DNA from: Pontibacter sp. Tf4
GTDB lineage: Bacteria; Bacteroidota; Bacteroidia; Cytophagales; Hymenobacteraceae
Assembly: GCF_014212495.1 (NCBI RefSeq)
Contig: NZ_JACKZC010000003.1
Span: 62,001-126,000, forward strand
Reading direction: 5' to 3'
Length of the DNA: 64,000 bases
Shown: positions 25,020-32,981 of the stretch, piece by piece
Numbering within the stretch: the stretch's first letter is position 1
Layout: each line of letters opens with the position of its first letter
Position numbers and translations under genes: made by a program
The notes under the pieces: model-generated
The model's database searches: none
Told to the model about the DNA's origin: nothing
Seen by the model: only the letters and a program-made list of their open reading frames with translations

Positions 25020-25361
25020 TTAGCGTCCGCTCTTTATCCTGCTTTCATATTGATCTATGTGTATTAACAGCTTCATAGTATGATAAACTGAAGCTTTATC
25101 AGCGTCAAATGCCTGCTTAGTAAGCTTCTTATGTTCGTCTGTAGTGATTCTGTTATACAGTACATTCAGATACAGAATGTAGCTATTAATCTGGCTGCAA
25201 ATAAATTTATAAAACGCAGGGTTCTCACTTGCTTGATCTACAAAAGCAAGCTTTTGTTTTTCAGCATCTTCAATTTCTTCAGCAACGGCCAGACAGGCTG
25301 CCTGTCTAGAAAGTGACTGTCCCTGAAGTCTGTCAAAAAACTTATCTATGTTAAACTGCAC
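25020..25361 (-). CDS. small all-helical protein
   Basis: A 113-residue protein with a GTG start, predicted to be almost wholly helical (S-R-Q-A-A-C-L-A-V-A-E-E-I, F-Y-K-F-I-C-S-Q-I-N-S-Y-I-L-Y-L). The start is supported by a strong purine-rich GAGGGGAGG 6-10 bp upstream, part of a 20-bp unit that is duplicated in tandem. No family recognised. Confidence 0.6.
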   Translation of the reverse strand: MQFNIDKFFDRLQGQSLSRQAACLAVAEEIEDAEKQKLAFVDQASENPAFYKFICSQINSYILYLNVLYNRITTDEHKKLTKQAFDADKASVYHTMKLLIHIDQYESRIKSGR

Positions 25362-25926
25362 CTTGCCTCCCCTCAGTAATGTAATCCTCCCCTCAGTAAT
25401 GTAATATTACTAAATATACGGCGTCTTATACCTATAGTTGATGCGTAGTAATCACACTTGCTAATAGCTTTAAGGACGAGATATGCCGGAGCCCACGCCC
25501 CTGCCTATAATGCAGAGCAGCTCTAACAGTAAAGAGTGAGTTGTTTGGATTCATTTGCATTGTCAGCCATTTTTAACCTTGCTTTAAATGGAAATCTATA
25601 AGGTGTACCCGCACCACTCTTTGCTGGTATTTATCTACAGAGCCAACACGAGCGCCTAATTTTTACTTAAAATAGGTTTGTAATGATGGAGTAAACTTCC
25701 CTAAGTCTACTACTTATAAGTTTTAGGATACGTGATCCAATTGATTACTTCGTAAGCTAAACTTTTATCAACTGCGAAAGAAAATTATTTAATTTCTATT
25801 ATAAGCGTATACATAATTAGGATAGTTAGTTTCTGCTCGTTAGCAAGTAACACTTTAAAAAAGCCCTTCATTTTAGTCGTTTGTCCTGAACCAGTTTCGT
25901 CTTACACTAATTTTAATCCAGAAATC
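25362..25926. other. 565-bp intergenic region
   Basis: Beyond the tandem duplication at 25366-25405 it is A+T-rich. It holds only frames under 25 codons and no convincing signal. Confidence 0.5.
25366..25405. repeat. tandem 20-bp duplication carrying a Shine-Dalgarno-like sequence
   Basis: Two exact copies of a 20-base unit (25366-25385, 25386-25405). On the minus strand each contains GAGGGGAGG, and the nearer copy lies next to the GTG of the helical protein gene. Confidence 0.8.
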
Positions 25927-26163
25927 ATGCTTAATCGTTCGATCGTCTTAAATACCCTCATTAAACATGAAACACTTGTAATAGGTGATTTATCAAAGAA
26001 AGAAAATTTAGGGTTAATGCCTAATACAAGCCACTTACAATTATTGATAGATGAATTAATTGAAAGTGGTTATGTGCATCAACTCGATGGAGTAACTCCT
26101 TGTACCTATACTATTACAGATAAAGGCATACAGGAAGGTAAACGTTTAGCTCAGGAAATATGA
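25927..26163 (+). CDS. small winged-helix-like protein
   Basis: A 78-residue protein whose layout (a helix, L-Q-L-L-I-D-E-L-I-E-S-G-Y-V, then Y-T-I-T-D-K-G-I-Q-E-G) matches the recognition helix and wing of small winged-helix DNA-binding proteins. There is no effector domain. It may regulate neighbouring genes or bind a partner; the target is unknown. Confidence 0.65.
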   Translation: MLNRSIVLNTLIKHETLVIGDLSKKENLGLMPNTSHLQLLIDELIESGYVHQLDGVTPCTYTITDKGIQEGKRLAQEI

Positions 26164-26258
26164 TTTAACTTGCCTATTCCTAAAATAACTTATTTATAAC
26201 TATAACAGGTAGATGTAAATGCCTTTATATCTGCATAAAATAACTTAAAATTTAAGCA

Positions 26259-26459
26259 ATGAATAACGAAAAACTAAATACACTCAAGCAAAAAGTAGCC
26301 CTTGCAGCAAATGCCTATTGGGATGAGTATACAATGCTGAATGGAGAAAAAGAAAATGCGATTATTTGGGTAAGAAATGATATTACCGGTGAGATGCTAT
26401 GTCTTACCAAAGGAGGCTATTCAACCAAACTTTCAGGCTTTATTGATGGGCTCTGGTAA
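26259..26459 (+). CDS. small protein of unknown function
   Basis: A 66-residue protein with a helix (L-K-Q-K-V-A-L-A-A-N-A-Y-W-D-E-Y) followed by a beta hairpin (A-I-I-W-V-R-N-D...E-M-L-C-L-T-K). No family recognised. It is 95 bp after the winged-helix-like gene on the same strand. Confidence 0.5.
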   Translation: MNNEKLNTLKQKVALAANAYWDEYTMLNGEKENAIIWVRNDITGEMLCLTKGGYSTKLSGFIDGLW

Positions 26460-26613
26460 ATCCAAGCCAGGCACCACATCCAGGTTAATAAGATAGCGAT
26501 TTATTTTAAAGATTACGCTTTTAGCAGGCTTTTGAAGTAGCTATAATAGTGGTGACTACGGTGATCAAAATAAATAACTGCAAGTAATCACTTTACTTAC
26601 CGGGTTAGTTACT

Positions 26614-26979
26614 TTACAATGTCCCTTTTTCTATAGCTATACTTTGAATATCAATTGTTACATAAATGACAGGCAGGTTCTGGTAGGTCGCTTTTATAGT
26701 TTTACCGTATAGAGAGACTGGTACATAAGCTCTGATACTGGCTTCCTGGACTGCCAACTTTTTTAGAAGTGACAGCGACTCTAAAGTGTTCTTGTCAGCG
26801 CTTTCTTTATTTTCTTTAAATTGCTTTAAAGCATCAAAACTTACCTGCTCCTCCTCTGCCAGAGTAGCTTCTATAACTTGTGCTTTTCTACGGACAGTGT
26901 AAGTATCCTTTATCCTACTACGAAGTTCTAGAATCTGATCAAGGCAAAAATAGAATTGTTCCTGTGTCATCGTTTTCAA
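26614..26979 (-). CDS. small protein of unknown function
   Basis: A 121-residue protein with a charged, possibly coiled-coil helical region (residues 10-80) and a C-terminal beta segment (V-P-V-S-L-Y-G-K-T-I-K-A). It lies 16 bp after the stop of the gene upstream on the minus strand, so the pair forms an operon. No domain recognised. Confidence 0.6.
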   Translation of the reverse strand: MKTMTQEQFYFCLDQILELRSRIKDTYTVRRKAQVIEATLAEEEQVSFDALKQFKENKESADKNTLESLSLLKKLAVQEASIRAYVPVSLYGKTIKATYQNLPVIYVTIDIQSIAIEKGTL

Positions 26980-26995
26980 AAAATTAAGTTACTGG

Positions 26996-27424
26996 TTAAT
27001 TTAAGTTACATAATACAGGACTATAACGCAGGACAAATTCTTCCACAGTCATCAACTGTACGTCTCTTATAAGTGTTATTATAGTATCGTCCAAACTAAT
27101 GGTTTCTACAGCAGCATCTAACATCAGATAGCGGGTATCTTCAAAATCAGGCTCATCCAGAAGCACAGTATAAAACCTGTGCCCATCCTGCTGGCTGTGT
27201 AACTGAATAGTACTACCTCGTACTAATCTAGTAGGTAAGAGTTTAACGCTTGTGCTTTTAGTAAATGTAAGGTGACAGGCATCATTCTCATCGACCATTT
27301 TTGTTATCAGTAACAAGTCCTGATTTTCTTCAAAAGCATGCAGTTCTATCACAGTTGGTGCTCTTTTGAGAAGCCCTTGCAGGTAAATACTATAGTCGTT
27401 GCTTGTAAGGTAGTTAGTTTTCAT
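26996..27424 (-). CDS. small protein of unknown function
   Basis: About 142 residues. The start at 27424 (M-K-T-N-Y-L-T-S) is preferred over an upstream Met that would add 11 hydrophobic residues. The protein is beta-rich with several acidic turns. It is the first gene of a two-gene minus-strand operon with 26614-26979. Nothing indicates its role. Confidence 0.6.
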   Translation of the reverse strand: MKTNYLTSNDYSIYLQGLLKRAPTVIELHAFEENQDLLLITKMVDENDACHLTFTKSTSVKLLPTRLVRGSTIQLHSQQDGHRFYTVLLDEPDFEDTRYLMLDAAVETISLDDTIITLIRDVQLMTVEEFVLRYSPVLCNLN

Positions 27425-28125
27425 AGTAAGAGTGTAGAAAGCGGGTGGATGTAACAATTAAAGAAATTAGCCCATAAGGAAAGGTGTATTAATACAACAG
27501 CTATAGAGTGAGGAATAGTTTATAACACAGTGAGTATATCTAAATTATCTCATCTTCAAATTAAACTTTAACAACAGATGTAGCTGAAAGATGCTCCCGC
27601 AGGCACGAGTGGCCTTATTAAATCATTACGTTATTTAAGTTAAAAATATATCCGGCTTATCTGCAACGGCACACGTATACTAATAAGAAAGATAACACAG
27701 GAGTTAGGGCGTTTGATAATAGCCAGCTAAAACCTGCTTCAACAGTTGAAATGTAACTAAATAGAATAATAATCAAATAATCACGGCTATAGTAGCTCTG
27801 CTGCCAATTAGCAATGTTCACATTACGCCAAACACCTAATACAATATAGTAATGTTAATGCGATGCCAGCACAACATGGAAGGCCATTTCTGTTCCTTTC
27901 CAAACTTATTATTTCCCAATAGTAAAGCTGTGAAAAAAGGAAGCCCGGACATTCGTTCGGGCTTTTATTGTATCTTATCATATAAAGCACATAAACTGTG
28001 ATCAGCGCACGTGGAAAAGATATTACTATGTAGAATTAAATTAATATATTATTATACATTTAGAACTTAATCAAATGTAATACTGTCATACAAGTCAAGA
28101 GTTAAACCATTATTAATCAACACCC
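27425..28125. other. 701-bp intergenic region
   Basis: A+T-rich. It holds the stand-alone terminator at 27941-27970. No credible gene was found, so the terminator may end an unannotated small RNA. Confidence 0.5.
27941..27970 (+). terminator. terminator without an obvious upstream gene
   Basis: AAGCCCG...CGGGCTT, then TTTATTG. The nearest rightward coding gene ends almost 1.5 kb upstream, so it may terminate a small RNA. A-rich sequence on the left side could also let it act leftward. Confidence 0.7.
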
Positions 28126-28392
28126 ATGCGCAACTCTATACTTTACTTGAACACTATGAAGACAACAATTTATAACATTCTTAATATTAAAATGGAAGCT
28201 GTAGCTGCTTTGTCTTTTTATCATCAACTCAGGTCCTTCATCCGGTTGAAAGACAAGAAAAGCTTTGGTTGCTTAATGGGATTAAATTCAACTAACGTAA
28301 AAGATAGTGAGCTGATGGGGGCTGTTATTTCTATTATGCAAACCAAGCACCCACTGGCATTGGAACAGTATGTTATAGATCTCAAACAATAA
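28126..28392 (+). CDS. small protein of unknown function
   Basis: An 88-residue frame, with an alternative start at 28156 (M-K-T-T-I-Y-N-I). It is helical with a basic centre (F-I-R-L-K-D-K-K-S-F). No family recognised; it may not be a real gene. Confidence 0.4.
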   Translation: MRNSILYLNTMKTTIYNILNIKMEAVAALSFYHQLRSFIRLKDKKSFGCLMGLNSTNVKDSELMGAVISIMQTKHPLALEQYVIDLKQ

Positions 28393-28411
28393 GCTGGCCC
28401 AAGCCTGCTAT

Positions 28412-28453
28412 AGTTATACTATCCTTTAGCTCAGTTATACTATCCTTCAGCTC
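28412..28453. repeat. tandem 21-bp duplication at the end of the radical-SAM gene
   Basis: Two 21-base units differing at one position (28412-28432, 28433-28453). The second contains the last codons and stop of the convergent radical-SAM gene. Confidence 0.7.
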
Positions 28454-30002
28454 CTGGCCCAACTATAGGTTGCTGTTGAACTTGCTTATGTAAGTATGCA
28501 TTTGGGTCATGTTCTATTGCCCCTTCTGGCAGCCATTGCCACCAATATCCCAGATCATTTCGGATGATGTTTCTGTAGAATAGAGGCAATTGCTGAGTTT
28601 CTCCTTCAAAATATTTCCTGAACCCTGTATCTTCTACCAAATTTTTGCGCACCTGCCTGAAAAAGCGTAGGCGGCCGTACCCTTCCGAGGAGACAGCGCG
28701 CATAAAATTCATCCACTTTGCTGACCGACTGGACGAGGCCATGAAACGGCGATAAATCGCTTTTTTAGAGAACGTAAAGTCTGTCAGGTTAATTACCTTG
28801 TCATAGAAGTCCACCCACTCATAGTTCTTGGGTTTAATATTCATGGCCAGGTGATTATTTAGAAAATGAAATGGAAAGGGTAGTATCCTTCCTGCACGCT
28901 GGTATTCCAGGTTCAGAGGAGCCGCCTGTCCAAAGGCACTTAATAAGGAATACCCCGGGAAAGCGGCCGGCGAGAGATCCACAAAGCGCTTTGTAAGCTC
29001 AAAGGGTTCTTCTCCCTCATCGCTATCTAGCCCTAACACAAAGTTTGTCTGCACGTAAGGCACGTAACGGAACATCACATTAATGTGTTCTGAAATGCGT
29101 ACTACCTTTTCTTCTCCTACCGAGCGGGATGTTCTTGACTTGTTACCTAACTCATACCACGATTCTATACCGGGCAACAGAGCATCAAAGCCGTTTTGCT
29201 GCAACACCTTCAGGTGTTCTTCTGTCAAGATAGAAAGGCTGCTTTCTGCAAAAAATCGGAAGCTCTTTAATGGAGCAGCAGAAGAGATCGCTTCCATGTT
29301 GGCTTCGAAGCGTACGCCAAAGTTAGGGTCATGCCAGCCTACAGTAGGTCTCTTGAACTTTGTCAGCAGGAACTGCAGGTCTTCTTTTATAACATCAAAA
29401 TTCATGGGTTGGTAAGCCACTGTCGCATCTATGCAAAAGGAACAGGTATATGGACAGCCAACGCTCCCGATCATGGGCACCATTTTCAGAAAAGGGGCCT
29501 TCTTTAGCGTAGGCTCCATAAACTTCCAGCGCTCTTTTACTCCAGGTAAGTGTGCCGGTTGCCGCGCTGCTGACAGCTGTATTCCTTCCGGCCGCTGCGG
29601 CACGCAATTCTCGAGCACCTCTCTGATGGTGGATTGATGGGTAAAGCCCAAAACATAATCAAAGTACTTAACAGCATCATCTGGGTAACAGCGGGCATGC
29701 GGCCCACCTAATACGGTAACTGCACCTGTACTTCGAAAATAATTGCTTAAAGCATAAGCCAGCAAAGCTGACTGGGTAAAGGAGCAGATAAATACCAGGT
29801 CGACACCTTTAGGTAGCTCCTTTTGAAGATTCTCCAGCCCGGTATAGCAGATTAGCTTTATCTCATGACCTTCCTGTTCACACCAAGTTGCAACTACCTG
29901 CGGCATAATGCTTGCCAAGTTAGCGTGCATTACCCTAGCCCATAAAGTACTGGTAGGGCCCTTACTCACCAGATCTATAATACCTATTTTCAGTACTTTC
30001 AT
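28440..30002 (-). CDS. orphan B12-binding-domain radical SAM protein
   Basis: A 520-residue protein. Residues 1-135 resemble a cobalamin-binding Rossmann domain, without the usual D-x-H-x-x-G, as in many B12-radical-SAM methylases. The radical SAM cluster C183-P-Y-T-C187-S-F-C190 follows and ligates the [4Fe-4S] that splits S-adenosylmethionine. The C-terminal 150 residues are aromatic and basic, unlike common subfamilies. No partner biosynthetic gene is adjacent: both neighbours are small, and the next gene upstream is a cold-shock gene. It could modify a lipid, tetrapyrrole-like or peptide substrate; the sequence does not say which. Start and stop are clear. Confidence 0.85.
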   Translation of the reverse strand: MKVLKIGIIDLVSKGPTSTLWARVMHANLASIMPQVVATWCEQEGHEIKLICYTGLENLQKELPKGVDLVFICSFTQSALLAYALSNYFRSTGAVTVLGGPHARCYPDDAVKYFDYVLGFTHQSTIREVLENCVPQRPEGIQLSAARQPAHLPGVKERWKFMEPTLKKAPFLKMVPMIGSVGCPYTCSFCIDATVAYQPMNFDVIKEDLQFLLTKFKRPTVGWHDPNFGVRFEANMEAISSAAPLKSFRFFAESSLSILTEEHLKVLQQNGFDALLPGIESWYELGNKSRTSRSVGEEKVVRISEHINVMFRYVPYVQTNFVLGLDSDEGEEPFELTKRFVDLSPAAFPGYSLLSAFGQAAPLNLEYQRAGRILPFPFHFLNNHLAMNIKPKNYEWVDFYDKVINLTDFTFSKKAIYRRFMASSSRSAKWMNFMRAVSSEGYGRLRFFRQVRKNLVEDTGFRKYFEGETQQLPLFYRNIIRNDLGYWWQWLPEGAIEHDPNAYLHKQVQQQPIVGPGAEG

Positions 30003-30174
30003 GGGGACAAACTAAAATAAGAATTACTCATTTAATCCTTTATATAATTATATAACGAAATAAATAGTAATACGGACAACAAAAACGCATTGTAGAATTT
30101 TTATTGTATATTGTATAAAATAATGAACGTATATACCTGCAGATATGTAGTAGGTATACAATAAAGAACATAAT

Positions 30175-30366
30175 ATGAATAACGGAACAGTAAAATTCTT
30201 CAATGACCTGAAAGGGTTCGGGTTTATTAAAGAAACAAATTCAGATCAGGAGTACTTTGTACATACCTCAGGCCTTATTGATGAGATTAGAGAGAATGAC
30301 GAAGTGAGCTTTGACCTGCAGGAAGGACGTAAAGGACTAAACGCGGTTAACGTAAAACTCGCTTAG
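30175..30366 (+). CDS. cold-shock domain protein
   Basis: A 63-residue OB-fold protein. It has a G-T-V-K-F-F opening strand, RNP1-like K-G-F-G-F-I, and RNP2-like Y-F-V-H-T-S-G where F-V-H-x-S is usual. Such proteins bind single-stranded RNA and DNA and loosen mRNA structure. The 172-bp leader is A+T-rich and could hold a thermo-responsive structure; I see none for certain. A terminator follows at once. Confidence 0.93.
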   Translation: MNNGTVKFFNDLKGFGFIKETNSDQEYFVHTSGLIDEIRENDEVSFDLQEGRKGLNAVNVKLA

Positions 30367-30386
30367 TTTTAAACTATACATTTCTG

Positions 30387-30416
30387 AAAAGCCTTGCCTG
30401 CCGGTAAGGCTTTTTT
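30387..30416 (+). terminator. terminator of the cold-shock gene
   Basis: AAAAGCCTT and AAGGCTTTT flank a 10-base loop, followed by a T-run, 21 bp after the stop codon. Confidence 0.85.
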
Positions 30417-30480
30417 ATTGTTGTTACAACTGTGTTTGCCTTAACAGCACATTACCCATCATAAACCTTAAAAACAGAAG

Positions 30481-30741
30481 ATGAATAGTAAATATTTAGT
30501 TGACACGACCACGCACGAATACCTTTGCATCGCTCTTAAAAAAGGACTGGATTGGGTACCAAATAACCAGGACAGACTTACAGATTTTATGAGCACCCGC
30601 ACACCCGTGATAGATAGTAACTCGGTGTTGGTGGCTGGTGAATTTAACGATAATGTATTTTCGAAAAATGGATCCGGAACGGTACTAATGTCTTGCTCCA
30701 GTACTAAAAACAAATCTATTTTACCCTGCTTCAACTACTGA
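30481..30741 (+). CDS. possible small protein
   Basis: An 86-residue frame with a plausible ATG and little similarity to anything I know. A frame of equal length runs opposite it, so coding on this strand is uncertain. Confidence 0.35.
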   Translation: MNSKYLVDTTTHEYLCIALKKGLDWVPNNQDRLTDFMSTRTPVIDSNSVLVAGEFNDNVFSKNGSGTVLMSCSSTKNKSILPCFNY

Positions 30742-30958
30742 CCTTGTAAGAGAAAGTATTACAGGTAGTAATTAAAAGCCTAGGGCAGCGTAGCGCCAAC
30801 TGATCTTCAGCTGCTAAGGGTTCGATTTTTATGCCTTCAGGAGAGCTGCATGACATCCATTATAAATTAAACTATTTATATTCAGCTATTTACGGTTTAA
30901 TATCTAGCCTATACGTATACTTAAGTAGGATAATAGAATATACCTTTTCCTACAAAAC

Positions 30959-31330
30959 ATGATTTACAGAACCATTTTACTTTCGCTGTTCACAGGATTA
31001 TTTCTGTTAGCAGCATCTACAGCCTCTGCACAGACTGCACCTACCAAAGACGAGGAAAAAAGGGCTAAGGAAATAGTCAAAGCTAAAGCAGTCGCTGACC
31101 AGGTCCGCTTAGCTGAAGCCAAGGCATTAAGAAGCGACACCAAGGCAGATGCCAGAGTTGCGGAGGCAAATGCCAAAGAAGCAAAACGCATAGACAAAGA
31201 AGCTTCTTATGCTGCCAAACAAGCTAAACGTGCCGCCAGGATGGAAGCAAAAGCCCAGCGTAACCGTGTTGAAGCCGATAAGCAGGCAAAAAAAGCAGCC
31301 AAGGCAACAAACAAATCAAATAATAACTAA
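30959..31330 (+). CDS. exported Ala/Lys-rich coiled-coil protein
   Basis: A 123-residue protein with a clear signal peptide (cleavage after S-T-A-S-A-Q). The mature part is a near-continuous charged helix rich in Ala, Lys and Glu, with an A-K-x-A/A-E-A-K periodicity. It could be a periplasmic coiled coil or a histone-like basic protein. It lies 10 bp before the small YYxxEREL protein gene, with which it is probably co-transcribed. Confidence 0.7.
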   Translation: MIYRTILLSLFTGLFLLAASTASAQTAPTKDEEKRAKEIVKAKAVADQVRLAEAKALRSDTKADARVAEANAKEAKRIDKEASYAAKQAKRAARMEAKAQRNRVEADKQAKKAAKATNKSNNN

Positions 31331-31340
31331 TTCTACTAAA

Positions 31341-31526
31341 ATGGAAAATTTATATCCGGAAGGCTCAGCAGTAGTTGCTATAACAAATCTGTCTCGTAGT
31401 TTAACTATAAGGCGCTATGCCAGCCGTATTTATTATTGTACTGATCCGGCTAATCCCCAGGAAAAAGACAAAGTATATTACGAGCGTGAACTTTTGCCAT
31501 ATAAGGGTGGGAGTTTAAAAAGTTAA
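31341..31526 (+). CDS. small conserved Bacteroidota protein (YYxxEREL type)
   Basis: A 61-residue protein whose pattern (Y-P-E-G-S-x-V-x-A...I-R-R-Y-x-x-R-I-Y-Y-C...K-x-Y-Y-E-R-E-L) matches a small protein found widely in this phylum, function unknown. The ATG at 31341 lies 10 bp after the coiled-coil gene; a longer frame open upstream is just overlap with that gene. Repeat copy 3 follows 53 bp downstream. Confidence 0.75.
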   Translation: MENLYPEGSAVVAITNLSRSLTIRRYASRIYYCTDPANPQEKDKVYYERELLPYKGGSLKS

Positions 31527-31901
31527 GTTATTGGACATCTATAGAGTTTATTAAAATTTATCAGTACCTGTGGAAATAGTTCAGCAATTCCATCCTTTGG
31601 TCTAAATCAAAAGTTTCAAAAACCGCTTATTTCGACATGTAAGCGGTTTTTTTATTATTTCAAAAGTAGGTGCTGTAAACAAATGGTCCCTGTTGTCAAA
31701 GGCTATTAAAAGCCACTAATGATTACTCTGCCTATTGCTGCTTTAAGAAATAATCAGTATCCTTATTTACCTTACAATGTACCTAAGCTTTATGGCTAGA
31801 AACTACAAATTATCCGATACTGGTACATACACGTATGTCATAGAATAAATACTTACAGAAAATGGCTACCTATAAGTAGCATCATCCAGACGAAATTCCT
31901 A
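31527..31901. other. 375-bp intergenic region
   Basis: It contains repeat copy 3 (31566-31656); otherwise A+T-rich with no gene. Confidence 0.6.
31566..31656 (+). repeat. core-plus-terminator repeat, copy 3 (candidate small RNA)
   Basis: Core at 31579-31604 (GTTCAGCAATTCC ... TTTGGTCTA), preceded by CCTGTGGAAATA as in the other copies, and followed by a hairpin AAACCGCTTA / TAAGCGGTTT with a T-run (31617-31656). It keeps the GGAA/TTCC pairing around the core's 5' half. The sequence beyond the hairpin is unrelated to copies 1 and 2. Confidence 0.7.
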
Positions 31902-32981
31902 ATGGCAGAAGCACCTAAAAAGAACAGCAAACTTGAAAAGCTGATCGAGTTGAACGACGAACTGGAAAATTACTTCAACAACACCATCATACCGCAGCTG
32001 TTTGTGGATGCCGACATGATCCTACGAAAGTTTACTCCTGCTGCCATGACGCACTTTAAACTTTCAGCCAGCGATGTGGGCAGGCACATAGACGAGGTAT
32101 CCAACAACATCCGCTTCCCGACCATTATTGACAACATCCATGAAGTAATTGAGAGCAGCCAGAGTTTGGAGAAGGAGATCCAGACCACTGATAAAAAGTG
32201 GTATCAGATGAATATCCTGCCCTACATTATAAAAAAAGAGAACAGAACAAACGGCGTTATCATTACCTTCATCGACATTAATGATCGCATCCATATATTG
32301 AAAGGGTACGAGAAACTACACAGGGATTATGAGAACATCATTCACTCTATCTCACACGATATAAAAGGACCACTTTCCAATATGGAAGGCTTGATCAGAA
32401 TATTGAAAGGAACCCTGAAAAGTGAACAGGAATACAAGCAAATCATAGACATGCTCAGCCGGTCTGTGGACAACCTGCGCAAAACCGTAGACGAACTTGC
32501 TGACATTGATAATGATTCAGCGTTTGCAAGGGAGCCTGAACGAGTGAACTTCGAAAACGTGATCGAAGATGCAAAGCTTGCCCTTAGAGATAAGATCGAA
32601 GAAACAAACGCTCAAATCAGCACCCACATTGAAGAAGCAGATGTTAACTTTTCCCGAAAGAATGTGAGAAGCATTGTCTACAACCTGCTCAGTAATGCTA
32701 TCAAGTACAGCAAACCAGACAGTAAACCTGTGATAAACATTCAGACAGAAAGATCAGGGGATGCTATACTACTCACTGTAAGCGACAAGGGTATTGGGAT
32801 AGCCGAAGACAAACTTGAATCGGTGTTTGACCGTTACAGCAGACTGCATGATACGGTAGAGGGCACTGGCGTTGGACTGTTTATCGTTAAAAGCATGGTG
32901 GAGAGTATGGGTGGCAAGATTAAAGTGGAAAGCAAGGTGGGTGAAGGATCGACCTTTAAAGTACTTTTCCAATCTCTGTAG
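31902..32981 (+). CDS. PAS-domain sensor histidine kinase
   Basis: A 359-residue cytoplasmic histidine kinase. A PAS domain (about 25-130; F-T-P-A-A-M-T-H-F...D-V-G-R-H-I-D-E-V) of the type found in CheB/CheR-linked kinases precedes a dimerisation helix with catalytic H152 in S-I-S-H-D-I-K-G-P-L. The ATPase domain has N-L-L-S-N-A-I-K-Y (N box), D-K-G-I-G-I (G1) and G-T-G-V-G-L-F-I-V (G2). There is no membrane segment, so it senses an internal signal. It has no adjacent response regulator; the LuxR-type regulator at 34325 is the nearest. Repeat copies 3 and 4 flank it. Confidence 0.92.
   Translation: MAEAPKKNSKLEKLIELNDELENYFNNTIIPQLFVDADMILRKFTPAAMTHFKLSASDVGRHIDEVSNNIRFPTIIDNIHEVIESSQSLEKEIQTTDKKWYQMNILPYIIKKENRTNGVIITFIDINDRIHILKGYEKLHRDYENIIHSISHDIKGPLSNMEGLIRILKGTLKSEQEYKQIIDMLSRSVDNLRKTVDELADIDNDSAFAREPERVNFENVIEDAKLALRDKIEETNAQISTHIEEADVNFSRKNVRSIVYNLLSNAIKYSKPDSKPVINIQTERSGDAILLTVSDKGIGIAEDKLESVFDRYSRLHDTVEGTGVGLFIVKSMVESMGGKIKVESKVGEGSTFKVLFQSL

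Noticed and set aside
30468-30734. 88-codon minus-strand frame opposite 30481-30741
   Set aside because: Equal in length to the + frame but with no better start signal; neither is well supported.
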